This document shows, one piece after another, positions 17,815 through 25,617 of a DNA stretch of 64,000 nucleotides (positions are counted from its first letter, which is position 1; the number at the start of each line of letters is the position of its first letter). The notes beneath the pieces are model-generated. The model was not told where the DNA came from. It searched no databases and saw only the letters and a program-made list of their open reading frames with translations. The position numbers were made by a program, and so were the translations under genes. Location of the stretch: positions 13,559-77,558 of the forward strand of contig CAYVMC010000007.1 in assembly GCA_964452495.1 (NCBI GenBank), read 5' to 3'. Source of the stretch: CALUTH01 sp964452495. Lineage in GTDB: Bacteria; Cyanobacteriota; Vampirovibrionia; Gastranaerophilales; Gastranaerophilaceae.

Positions 17815-19253
17815 TGAGAAGGATTTTATTTTTATTACTTTTTGTTCTGTCAGCCTCTAGTCCGGTATTTGCAGCAAAGTTGCCGGCAGAAGTTACTGAG
17901 TTTATAAATAAAAGTTATCCGGGGGCAGAAATCAGGTTTGACGGAGTAATTATACTTCCCGATAATACGATATATCTGCCGCTCTATCCTGCACCGGCAA
18001 AAGAAGTTCAAGTGTTAGAGGTTAAAACTTCTTATCCTGCTAATACATCCTTTTATAAAAAACCAGATATTGTAATATTTAATAATAATTTTGTATTATT
18101 AAAAGTAATAACCGATAAAAATGGTAAAAAAACTATTTTAAACCTTGATAATCCGCCGGCAGAAATCAGAAATGGTCTTTTGCCGCAAGATATGCTTGTT
18201 CCCAGAGGTCTTATAATACCTGAAAATATTAAAGGTATAATGGGAAATCTTAAAATTGAAACAATGGAAGACAGGTATATAAGACTGGAGCCTGAGAAGA
18301 ATGATTTTACAAAAACCATATCTTATCAAAAGCAGGTACCTACACCTGTACCGTTGGTTGACGCATTAAAAAATAAAATATTATTTATTTCAACCTGTTA
18401 CAGCAAAAATATTCAGGTTGTGACACCTCCGAAGATGGATCCTGATTACGCACTTTCACAACGTTCTATTCCTATTGATATGGAAGTTATTGATGATAAA
18501 TTCTTACTTGTTACATCTTACGAAAAAACATTTATGAATGTTGTTTCCCTTGCGGACAGTAGTATTATAAAACAAATAGAATTTACAACACAGCCAACAG
18601 AGATTGTACTTGATAAGACAAAAAACATTGCATACGTAGCATCTCCTGAGGCATCATGTATTTATGTGGTAAAACTTGATACAATGACTCTTGTTCAAAA
18701 AATCAAGGTTAACGGGTACTGCGAAAATCTTATTATTGCTGATAATTTGATTTTTTATGTGGATAAAAGCAGTGCAGAAGTCTGGGGAATTGATATTGAT
18801 AATAATTATGCAATGAAAGACATAGGAAATGTTCCAAATGTATCTAAGTTAATTTATACTGACGGGAAACTCTACTTAACAAGCAGAACCCGTAACAGAC
18901 TGGCTTGCATTGATTATGAAACATTATCTGCAGTAGGTGAGTATGATACTGTTAAAAAACCTGATGATATGCTTTTGTATAAAGATAAAATCTTTATTCT
19001 CGGAGCAGAAGATAACATTGTAAGAGTAATTAATACAAAAGATAATTCTTATGTTACTGATATCCAGTTGAATACCGGCGGTTTTGGAACATCTATAAGG
19101 CGGATTGAAGATACTAATTACGCAATAGTGTGCGATATTAAACGCAGTGAGTATTCAATCATAGATCTTAACAACAACAAACTTGTAAATACATACTCCA
19201 TGAATATACCTATTATGAACATTCTGGTGGCTAAAAAGCCGGCGGTTTTGTAG
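17814..19253 (+). CDS. Exported YVTN-type beta-propeller protein
   Basis: This 479-residue protein starts with GTG, overlapping the dnaJ stop by 1 nt, with AGAGGAGCG upstream. Residues 1-20 (RRILFLLLFVLSASSPVFA) are a signal peptide. The C-terminal 280 residues contain about six propeller blades of the YVTN/NHL style (for example KTKNIAYVASPEASCIYVVK and NNYAMKDIGNVPNVSKLIYT). Such exported propellers usually bind ligands or partner proteins, and no catalytic motif is seen. The role is unknown. The coupling to dnaJ may reflect operon packing, and the O-methyltransferase follows after 8 nt. Confidence 0.78.
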   Translation: MRRILFLLLFVLSASSPVFAAKLPAEVTEFINKSYPGAEIRFDGVIILPDNTIYLPLYPAPAKEVQVLEVKTSYPANTSFYKKPDIVIFNNNFVLLKVITDKNGKKTILNLDNPPAEIRNGLLPQDMLVPRGLIIPENIKGIMGNLKIETMEDRYIRLEPEKNDFTKTISYQKQVPTPVPLVDALKNKILFISTCYSKNIQVVTPPKMDPDYALSQRSIPIDMEVIDDKFLLVTSYEKTFMNVVSLADSSIIKQIEFTTQPTEIVLDKTKNIAYVASPEASCIYVVKLDTMTLVQKIKVNGYCENLIIADNLIFYVDKSSAEVWGIDIDNNYAMKDIGNVPNVSKLIYTDGKLYLTSRTRNRLACIDYETLSAVGEYDTVKKPDDMLLYKDKIFILGAEDNIVRVINTKDNSYVTDIQLNTGGFGTSIRRIEDTNYAIVCDIKRSEYSIIDLNNNKLVNTYSMNIPIMNILVAKKPAVL

Positions 19254-19261
19254 GCGGTTTT

Positions 19262-19828
19262 ATGTTATTAATACCCGATAAAATCGAAAAAGTATTTGAA
19301 GAACTGGAAGAAACTCAAAAACAATTCTGGAACATTGCACATGAAACCGGTAATTTTTTGAATATGCTTATTAAAATGAACAATATTCAAAATGCACTTG
19401 AAATAGGTACGTCTAACGGTTATTCCGGCATTTGGCTTTCCCTTGCCCTCAAAGAAACCGGCGGACATCTTACTACCATTGAATTTTACGAAAAACGCCA
19501 AACAGTAGCTTTAAATAATTTTAAACGCTGCGGGCTTGATAGTGTTGTTACTTCAAAAGTCGGGGACGCATGTACTATTCTTGAGTATTTAAAAGAAGAT
19601 GAAGTTTTCGATTTTGTATTCATTGATGCAAGCAAACCACAGTATTTGGACTACTATAAACTCATAAAACCGCATTTAAAAAAAGGTGGACTTATTTGTG
19701 CCGATAATGTAACCTCACATGCGGCAAAGGTACAGCCGTATCTTGATGCGGTTATCAATGACAAGGATTTTCAGACCGAAATCTTACCGCTGCCGGCAGG
19801 ACTTGCTGTTTCTTATCGTATTGCTTAA
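19262..19828 (+). CDS. SAM-dependent O-methyltransferase
   Basis: This 188-residue class I methyltransferase is of the caffeoyl-CoA / catechol O-methyltransferase type. The SAM-binding motif I is ALEIGTSNGYSGIWL, the acidic end of strand beta-2 is TTIEFYEKR, and the metal-binding motif FVFIDASKPQYLDYY is followed by GGLICADNV. Members methylate hydroxyl groups on small phenolic or polyketide substrates, or tRNA. The exact substrate is not readable. It lies 8 nt after the propeller gene in the grpE-dnaJ cluster. Confidence 0.85.
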   Translation: MLLIPDKIEKVFEELEETQKQFWNIAHETGNFLNMLIKMNNIQNALEIGTSNGYSGIWLSLALKETGGHLTTIEFYEKRQTVALNNFKRCGLDSVVTSKVGDACTILEYLKEDEVFDFVFIDASKPQYLDYYKLIKPHLKKGGLICADNVTSHAAKVQPYLDAVINDKDFQTEILPLPAGLAVSYRIA

Positions 19829-19933
19829 ATATTTCTTGTTCGGCTTTAGTACTACCATAAGATTTGTTTAATAAACTGTATTTTCTGTTTGTGATAAAAT
19901 AAGGTTATAAATAGACAATAAGAGGATGTTACT

Positions 19934-21469
19934 ATGACAGAAAAAACAATACATCAACCTACTTCTGCCTTAGAAACTATCAGGCAGACAAGAATCCAAA
20001 AACTTGCAGAACTTGCGGATAAAGGTGTAAATCCATATCCTTACGCATTTGATAAAGATGCTGATGCAAAATTCCTTCAGGAAAAATATAAAGATCTTCC
20101 GGCCGGCGAGGAAACAGAAGATACATACTCTGTTGCCGGTCGTGTAATGGCAATGAGAAACTCAGGAATGTTTATTGACCTTATGGATCCGACAGGGAAA
20201 ATCCAGATATTCTCACATAAAGAAAATCTTGATGAAGAAACAATGAAGATTCTTAAATTAATAGACCTTGGCGACATAATAGGGTTCACAGGAACAATAA
20301 GAAGAACCCCGCGTGGAGAATTGTCAATAAAGGCAACCTCTTTAAAGGTTCTTTCAAAATCACTTCTCCCGCTTCCGAATAAACAAATTTCAGAGGAGAA
20401 AAAAGAACAACTAAAATCACATACAACGCTTTCTGATGTTGAAACTAAATACCGCCAGCGTTACGTTGACTTAATTGTTAATGAACAAACCCGTGATACT
20501 TTCAGAAAAAGAAGTCTTATTATCCAGAAGATAAGAGAGTATCTAACCAGACAAGGGTTTATAGAAGTTGAAACCCCTATGCTGCATACTCAGGCAAGCG
20601 GTGCAAATGCAAGACCTTTTATTACTCACCACAATGCGCTTGATATGGATTTAACATTAAGAATCGCGCCTGAATTGCATTTAAAAAGAATTATGGTTGG
20701 CGGGCTTAATGAGAAAATCTTTGAGTTAAGCAGATGTTTCAGAAACGAAGGTATTGATACAAGACACAATCCTGAGTTTACAATGATAGAACTTTATCAG
20801 GCTTACGTTGATTACAATGAGATGATGGTTCTTACTGAAAATCTTGTAAGTTCGGTTGCACAGGAGGTTCTTGGTACAATGAAAATTCAGTACGGAGATA
20901 ATATCATTGACCTGACACCGCCATGGGATAGAAAAACAATGTTAGGCTCAATAAAAGAGTTTACAGGTATTGATTTTAATGAATTCTTTACAGCAGAAGA
21001 AGCAATTGCTGCAGCAAAGAAACTCCACGCCCCAGTCGAAGATACTGATAACTGGGGGCAGGTTGTTGAAAAAGTGTTTGAAGTTACCGTTGAGCCTACA
21101 CTTATTCAACCATGCCATATTATAGATTATCCGCGCGAGATTTCTCCACTTGCAAAAATTCACAGAGATAACGACCGTTTAACCGAACGTTTTGAAACTA
21201 GAGTAAACGGTTGGGAAATTGCAAATGCCTTCTCTGAATTATCTGATCCTATTGACCAGCGCTATCGATTTGAAGCTCAGGCACTTGCTAAGGCAAACGG
21301 AGATGAAGAGGCTATGTCTTATGACGAAGACTATGTAACAGCTCTTGAACATGGTCTGCCACCTACAGGAGGTATGGGAATGGGGATAGACAGGCTTGTA
21401 ATGCTGTTAACCAATTCTCCAACAATAAGGGATGTAATAATGTTCCCGACTCTAAAAAATGTAAATTAA
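19934..21469 (+). CDS. lysS: Lysyl-tRNA synthetase, class II
   Basis: LysS charges tRNA-Lys. The 511-residue protein has an N-terminal OB-fold anticodon-binding domain (about 60-165, VAGRVMAMRNSGMFIDL) and the class II catalytic domain. Motif 2 reads FELSRCFRNEG, with the following DTRHNPEFTMIE, and motif 3 is GLPPTGGMGMGIDRLVML. Length is normal. AGAGGATG precedes the ATG, and a terminator follows. Confidence 0.98.
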   Translation: MTEKTIHQPTSALETIRQTRIQKLAELADKGVNPYPYAFDKDADAKFLQEKYKDLPAGEETEDTYSVAGRVMAMRNSGMFIDLMDPTGKIQIFSHKENLDEETMKILKLIDLGDIIGFTGTIRRTPRGELSIKATSLKVLSKSLLPLPNKQISEEKKEQLKSHTTLSDVETKYRQRYVDLIVNEQTRDTFRKRSLIIQKIREYLTRQGFIEVETPMLHTQASGANARPFITHHNALDMDLTLRIAPELHLKRIMVGGLNEKIFELSRCFRNEGIDTRHNPEFTMIELYQAYVDYNEMMVLTENLVSSVAQEVLGTMKIQYGDNIIDLTPPWDRKTMLGSIKEFTGIDFNEFFTAEEAIAAAKKLHAPVEDTDNWGQVVEKVFEVTVEPTLIQPCHIIDYPREISPLAKIHRDNDRLTERFETRVNGWEIANAFSELSDPIDQRYRFEAQALAKANGDEEAMSYDEDYVTALEHGLPPTGGMGMGIDRLVMLLTNSPTIRDVIMFPTLKNVN

Positions 21470-21495
21470 CAGAAAATATTTGGTTTATAAAAAAG

Positions 21496-21521
21496 CTACA
21501 GGCAATACCTGTAGTTTTTTT
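21496..21521 (+). terminator. Intrinsic terminator of lysS
   Basis: The stem CTACAGG / CCTGTAG with a 5-nt loop is followed by seven T residues, 26 nt past the lysS stop. Confidence 0.88.
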
Positions 21522-21593
21522 ACTACACATAATACAAATAAATGATGTTTTACAATATATTGTATGTTAAAGTTATACAAAAGGAGAACTAAT

Positions 21594-22127
21594 ATGACTG
21601 ATAATCTTGACATAATTAACTGTCCCGCCTGTCACCATGCAATGGCAAAAGTACCTTTTGCAGAATTAGGAATAAATATAGATATCTGCACTGAAGGCTG
21701 TGGAGGTATATATTTTGATAATCGTGAATTAGAAAAATTTGATGAAGCTCATGAAGATATAACCCCTATTTTAGAAAATATAAAAAATAAAAAATTCATA
21801 GATGTCAATACAGAAGAAACCCGTATTTGCCCTGTTTGCAATACTAAGATGGTAAAACATTATAATGATAGAAGAAAAGAAGTCATGATTGATGAATGTT
21901 ACAATTGCGGCGGTATATTTCTGGATAATCAAGAATTGTTTAAAATTCGCGAAGCTTTTAAAATAATAGAAAAAGAAGGCTCACAAGAAGCAGTAGAAGA
22001 ATTCAACAGGATAATGATGTCAGTATTTAAAGCACCTAAAGCTTGTGAATTTATAAAAAAATTTCCAAAGTCTCAAACAATGAAATTTTTTGAAAAATTA
22101 TGTACCGAAATGTATATGAATATGTAA
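21594..22127 (+). CDS. Double zinc-ribbon (zf-TFIIB-like) protein
   Basis: This 177-residue protein contains two TFIIB-type zinc ribbons. The first uses C10/C13 and C32/C36 (NCPACHHAM, ICTEGCGGIYFDNRELEKF), the second C79/C82 and C102/C105 (ICPVCNTKM, ECYNCGGIFLDNQELFKI). The CGGI-[YF]-x-D-N-x-E-L pattern is diagnostic of the bacterial zf-TFIIB family, whose function is mostly unknown. The helical tail after residue 115 is unassigned. AAAGGAG at 21580-21587 selects the ATG at 21594 over an upstream ATG at 21564. Confidence 0.85.
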   Translation: MTDNLDIINCPACHHAMAKVPFAELGINIDICTEGCGGIYFDNRELEKFDEAHEDITPILENIKNKKFIDVNTEETRICPVCNTKMVKHYNDRRKEVMIDECYNCGGIFLDNQELFKIREAFKIIEKEGSQEAVEEFNRIMMSVFKAPKACEFIKKFPKSQTMKFFEKLCTEMYMNM

Positions 22128-22156
22128 AGAAATGTAAATTACTTTTTAAATAATTA

Positions 22157-22187
22157 GCAATATTTTTTCTCCGAAAAACTTTATTAA
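22157..22187 (+). promoter_or_regulatory. Shared GCAAT-N16-ACTTTAT upstream element
   Basis: GCAAT (22157-22161) and ACTTTAT (22178-22184) are 21 nt apart start to start, identical to the copies at 2600 and 7874. The T-run after GCAAT is shared too. TATTAA at 22182-22187 may be the -10 box of the gene at 22243. Confidence 0.5.
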
Positions 22188-22242
22188 TATACACACATTC
22201 ATTTTAAATAGGTTAGTAAGTATTAATAAAGGAAGTTGAATT

Positions 22243-22875
22243 ATGGATTGGAGTACATACTACAATATAATGTCAATGGATAATTATGGTTATCCAATGA
22301 TAAACTACTCAATGCCGGGGATGGGATATCAAGATCCTTATCAAAATTTAAATATGCCCATATGGAACTATCAAAATCCTTATTATTGGGGCGGAAATAA
22401 TCAAATACAATCAAATGTGAGTTTTAAAGGTAATACTCAAAGCGAAACTACTTCTGAAACAACAAAACAACCGGAAACGGTGAAAAACGAATCTAAAGAT
22501 TACATAAGTATTCTAAATGATGGAACTTTGATTAAGTCATCGGTTTATGAAGGGGCGCCTGAAAAAATTGCAGCATACCGGCAAGAATATAAGAGGCAGG
22601 AAAGAAACCGTACAATAGGCAAGATTGCATTAGTACTCGGTGGTACTGCTCTCGGTATTATTGCAGGCCCCAAAATTGCAAAAGCATTAAAACTAAAGCC
22701 AGATACCTGGTTTGGAGATATGGCTTCTAATGATAAATTTTTGCGTTATATGATATCCGGTACAAATGGTATGGTTTCGGGAGCTATAGGGGCTTTGATA
22801 CTTGACAATTGCAACGGTTGGAAAAAAGATTTGAAAAACAAATATAACTTAAAACCATTGGATATGGCTGCATAA
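22243..22875 (+). CDS. FKG-motif protein, Tyr/Pro/Asn-rich N-terminus
   Basis: I do not recognise this 210-residue protein. Residues 1-58 are an unusual Tyr/Pro/Asn/Met-rich, probably disordered segment (NYGYPMINYSMPGMGY). The lineage-type motif V-S-F61-K62-G63 follows. After a Thr/Glu linker there are two hydrophobic helices with Gly/Ala packing (IGKIALVLGGTALGIIAG near residue 127 and GMVSGAIGALIL near 182). It could be a small integral membrane protein with a long flexible N-terminal tail. AAAGGAAG precedes the ATG, and the shared GCAAT element lies upstream. It converges on the DUF4143 ATPase gene, with 3 nt between them. Confidence 0.75.
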   Translation: MDWSTYYNIMSMDNYGYPMINYSMPGMGYQDPYQNLNMPIWNYQNPYYWGGNNQIQSNVSFKGNTQSETTSETTKQPETVKNESKDYISILNDGTLIKSSVYEGAPEKIAAYRQEYKRQERNRTIGKIALVLGGTALGIIAGPKIAKALKLKPDTWFGDMASNDKFLRYMISGTNGMVSGAIGALILDNCNGWKKDLKNKYNLKPLDMAA

Positions 22876-22878
22876 AAA

Positions 22879-24183
22879 TTATCCTAAAAGACAATTTAGT
22901 TTATTTATCATAAATAATGGTATATTAAATAAACCTTCATTTATCTCATAGTCAGCAAGTGACGTTCGTATACTTTTCTCCGGGGCATATTTATTCCTGT
23001 AAACTTTAAGACTTTTAGCCTGAACATTAGTACTTGCTTTGACTTCAAGAGGAATTATATAACCATCAGTTTGTATTACAAAATCAACTTCTGCATTGCC
23101 TGACTTACTCAACCAATATGTAGTTTCTACATTTTCAAATAATTTTAATTGTTGTAAAACGTATTGCTCTGCTAATGCACCGTTAAATTCTGTAAAAACT
23201 TTGTCACCATCAATAAGCGTTCTAGCTGGAAGTTTACTTAATGCACACAATAAACCAACATCCAGAATAAACAATTTGAATATTTTGATGTCTTCATAGG
23301 CTTTTATAGGCAGAGCCGGTTTAGTTATACAATTTATTTTATAGACCAGACCACAATTTATAAGCCAGGATAAAGCTTCTTCAAACGCATCTGCGCGTGC
23401 ATTTGGTTTTACTTGATTATACTTAAATTTTTTATTTGCAGGTGCCAATAATTGATTTGGAATAGACTCCCATAATAAGTCGATTTTCAATTTCCCTGAT
23501 GTTGAAATATGTTTTGAAAAATCATTTCTATATGTTTCTAGAATTGCATTCTGCGTTTTTCTCACTTTTTGAAAATCATTTGTATCAATAAAAATCTTAA
23601 CGACTTCCGGCATACCTCCAATATAGTAATATTTTTTTAGCCAATCTATATATTGAGTTTTGAAGGTCTTTATATTTTGAGAGCCGGGCGTATTCAACAG
23701 TTCAACAAAAGGTTTTTCTCCAATAGCCTCTAGAAATTCAAGAAATGATAATGGATACATATCAATAAAATCAACTTTTCCTACAGGAAAAGAAACATCT
23801 TTGTGAACGGCCACACCAAGCAGGCTGCCGGCAGCAATAATATGATACTCTGGATTGTTTTCATAAAAATATTTTAGTGCGGTTAGAGCTTTAGGGCATT
23901 CTTGTATTTCATCAAGTATAATTAGGGTATTTTCAGGAACAATCGGAAAAAAGACCAGTTCTAACCCCTCAATGATTCTTTTGGTGTTCAAATCTTTTGA
24001 AAAATGCTCACGCATCAAGTCTTGCAGTTCAAAATTTATATATATTGTTTTTTCATACTCTGTTTTCCCAAACTCTTTCATAAGCCAGGTCTTTCCAACC
24101 TGACGTGCACCTCTTATTATTAAAGGTTTTCTGTTTGAAGAATTTTTCCATTCTATTAATTTTGTGAGCGTGTATCTTTTCAT
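22879..24183 (-). CDS. AAA ATPase with DUF4143 domain
   Basis: This 434-residue protein belongs to the widespread AAA_14 / DUF4143 ATPase family, of uncertain role. The Walker A motif is GARQVGKT (residues 25-32) and the Walker B is LIILDEIQECPKAL. The C-terminal DUF4143 part carries the nuclease-fold-like segment GNAEVDFVIQTDGYIIPLEVKAS. These genes are often laterally transferred. No Shine-Dalgarno is present. A TATGAT -10 box (24195 to 24190) ends exactly 7 nt before the ATG, so the message is likely leaderless. Tandem 32-bp repeats lie 56 nt upstream. Confidence 0.9.
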   Translation of the reverse strand: MKRYTLTKLIEWKNSSNRKPLIIRGARQVGKTWLMKEFGKTEYEKTIYINFELQDLMREHFSKDLNTKRIIEGLELVFFPIVPENTLIILDEIQECPKALTALKYFYENNPEYHIIAAGSLLGVAVHKDVSFPVGKVDFIDMYPLSFLEFLEAIGEKPFVELLNTPGSQNIKTFKTQYIDWLKKYYYIGGMPEVVKIFIDTNDFQKVRKTQNAILETYRNDFSKHISTSGKLKIDLLWESIPNQLLAPANKKFKYNQVKPNARADAFEEALSWLINCGLVYKINCITKPALPIKAYEDIKIFKLFILDVGLLCALSKLPARTLIDGDKVFTEFNGALAEQYVLQQLKLFENVETTYWLSKSGNAEVDFVIQTDGYIIPLEVKASTNVQAKSLKVYRNKYAPEKSIRTSLADYEINEGLFNIPLFMINKLNCLLG

Positions 24184-24238
24184 AGTACCATCATATCAAA
24201 TGAAATACTGTTATAACTCCACTAACTACATTAATTTT

Positions 24239-24320
24239 ACATTTTTTCGAGGGACTTTTTATGAAAAATTACATTTTTTCAAGGGACTTTTTATGAAAAA
24301 TTACATTTTTTCGAGGGACT
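24239..24320. repeat. Tandem 32-bp repeats upstream of the DUF4143 ATPase
   Basis: Copies start at 24239, 24271 and 24303. Each begins ACATTTTTTC, then (G/A)AGGGACTT, and the first two continue TTTATGAAAAATT. The third is partial. The first two units differ at one base. The array lies between the ATPase promoter and scpB and could be an operator array or a slippage product. Confidence 0.9.
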
Positions 24321-24337
24321 TAGAAAATTTATTATAA

Positions 24338-24844
24338 CTAGTCTTTGACTCCGTTATCAATATTCAAGGTTTTAACAAGCGCCCTTACATCCCCTTTCAG
24401 TTTAAAGTATTCGGCAAATTTGGGTGTTGTTTTAATGTTGAATGAGCGTCCGTTTTTGTCTCTAGCTTTTGATATCAAACCTTTTTCAACAAGTTCTTTA
24501 ACATGTTCATAACAGTCCCCTCCACGGAGATCTTTTAAATCAGTTTGCCTAATAGGTTCTTTTAGTGCTATAACTGTTAAAGTCTTTAATACAGCAGGCT
24601 TTAGTTCTACCGGACAGAGCTTTTCAACAATATCAAGATGTTCGTTTTTTACCTGTAGAATATACCCGTTTTCGTCATCAATTTCAAGTGCGCCTTCCCG
24701 TGACGAATAATCCATAATAAGTTCAAGCAGTGCCTCCTCAACCTTCTCGGGAGCCTCCTCAAGAATTTCAGCAATCTCCTCAATTTGTACTACCCTTGCA
24801 GTTATAAATAAAACTGCCTCAATCCGTGATTTCAGTTCTTCCAT
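24338..24844 (-). CDS. scpB: Segregation and condensation protein B
   Basis: ScpB is the winged-helix kleisin partner that completes the SMC condensin complex with ScpA and SMC. The 168-residue protein starts MEELKSRIEAVLFITARVVQ, which is the family N-terminus, and holds the ALKEPIRQTDLKDLRG motif of the second winged helix. Its start overlaps the end of scpA by 26 nt, so translation is probably coupled. The three genes form one operon on the minus strand. Confidence 0.93.
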   Translation of the reverse strand: MEELKSRIEAVLFITARVVQIEEIAEILEEAPEKVEEALLELIMDYSSREGALEIDDENGYILQVKNEHLDIVEKLCPVELKPAVLKTLTVIALKEPIRQTDLKDLRGGDCYEHVKELVEKGLISKARDKNGRSFNIKTTPKFAEYFKLKGDVRALVKTLNIDNGVKD

Positions 24845-25616
24845 TTGAATTTCCTTTCACCACGTATAAATCTGAATAAAATTCATCCTGCATAAGGTCA
24901 TAATCACTGTCTACCGTTAAAAATAACAGAGAAATATATGCGCTTATTCTATCCATACCAAGTAAGGTAAGTTCATTCAATTCTATCTTATCCTGACGGC
25001 TTAAAATTTCACCGAGATTTGCTTTTAAGCGTTCAACCCCCTGCTCAATATATTCATCATGCGCCAGATTAACAATATCCTCCGGTGATAATCGGGAATA
25101 GTTTCTTACCCTGCGTTGTGCTCGTTCGTGCGCATTTTTGAGCTTTTGTTTCTTATCAAGAGTTTCATAAAACTCTAACTGACGAATTAAGTCACGCAGT
25201 GTAACTACTCTGTTTCTATTTAATCTTACACTTGTTCTACGCTGCAAAACTTCGTCAATTGAAACAACATTGCCCGTCGGAATATAATCCTGCTCATAAT
25301 CCAACTGCGAGTCATCATAATCTAAATCATACTGCTGCGGTTCTTCAAAGTTTGTGATGTCAAGCCCTTCCAAAATATTAGATTTAAGTTTAAGCAGGAT
25401 AGATGCAAACAGTAATGTTCTGCCGGTGAGTCTAAGGTTTTGGGATTTTGACTGGAATAAATGGGTAAGATACTTATCCGTGACATCAATAATATCAATA
25501 TTCCACGGGTCTATTTTCCCTTGTTTTGCCATTTCAACAAGAATTTCAATACCATCAACCTCGTTGTTGGCATTTTGCGGTAAGTCTATTTTATAGTGTT
25601 CGTACTCATTTATCAT
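24819..25616 (-). CDS. scpA: Segregation and condensation protein A (kleisin)
   Basis: ScpA is the kleisin that closes the SMC ring by binding the SMC head and neck. The 265-residue protein has the N-terminal signature FEGPLDLLL-type region in diverged form (NEVDGIEILVEMAKQGKIDP, then WNIDIIDVTDKYL). A variable middle follows, and the C-terminal winged helix includes FLTVDSDYDLMQDEFY. It starts 1 nt after the smc stop and overlaps scpB by 26 nt. Confidence 0.93.
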   Translation of the reverse strand: MINEYEHYKIDLPQNANNEVDGIEILVEMAKQGKIDPWNIDIIDVTDKYLTHLFQSKSQNLRLTGRTLLFASILLKLKSNILEGLDITNFEEPQQYDLDYDDSQLDYEQDYIPTGNVVSIDEVLQRRTSVRLNRNRVVTLRDLIRQLEFYETLDKKQKLKNAHERAQRRVRNYSRLSPEDIVNLAHDEYIEQGVERLKANLGEILSRQDKIELNELTLLGMDRISAYISLLFLTVDSDYDLMQDEFYSDLYVVKGNSNGRTEITD

Positions 25617-25617
25617 A

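Noticed and set aside
24239..24320. CRISPR array
   Set aside because: The repeats are contiguous 32-bp tandem units without spacers, and there are no cas genes.
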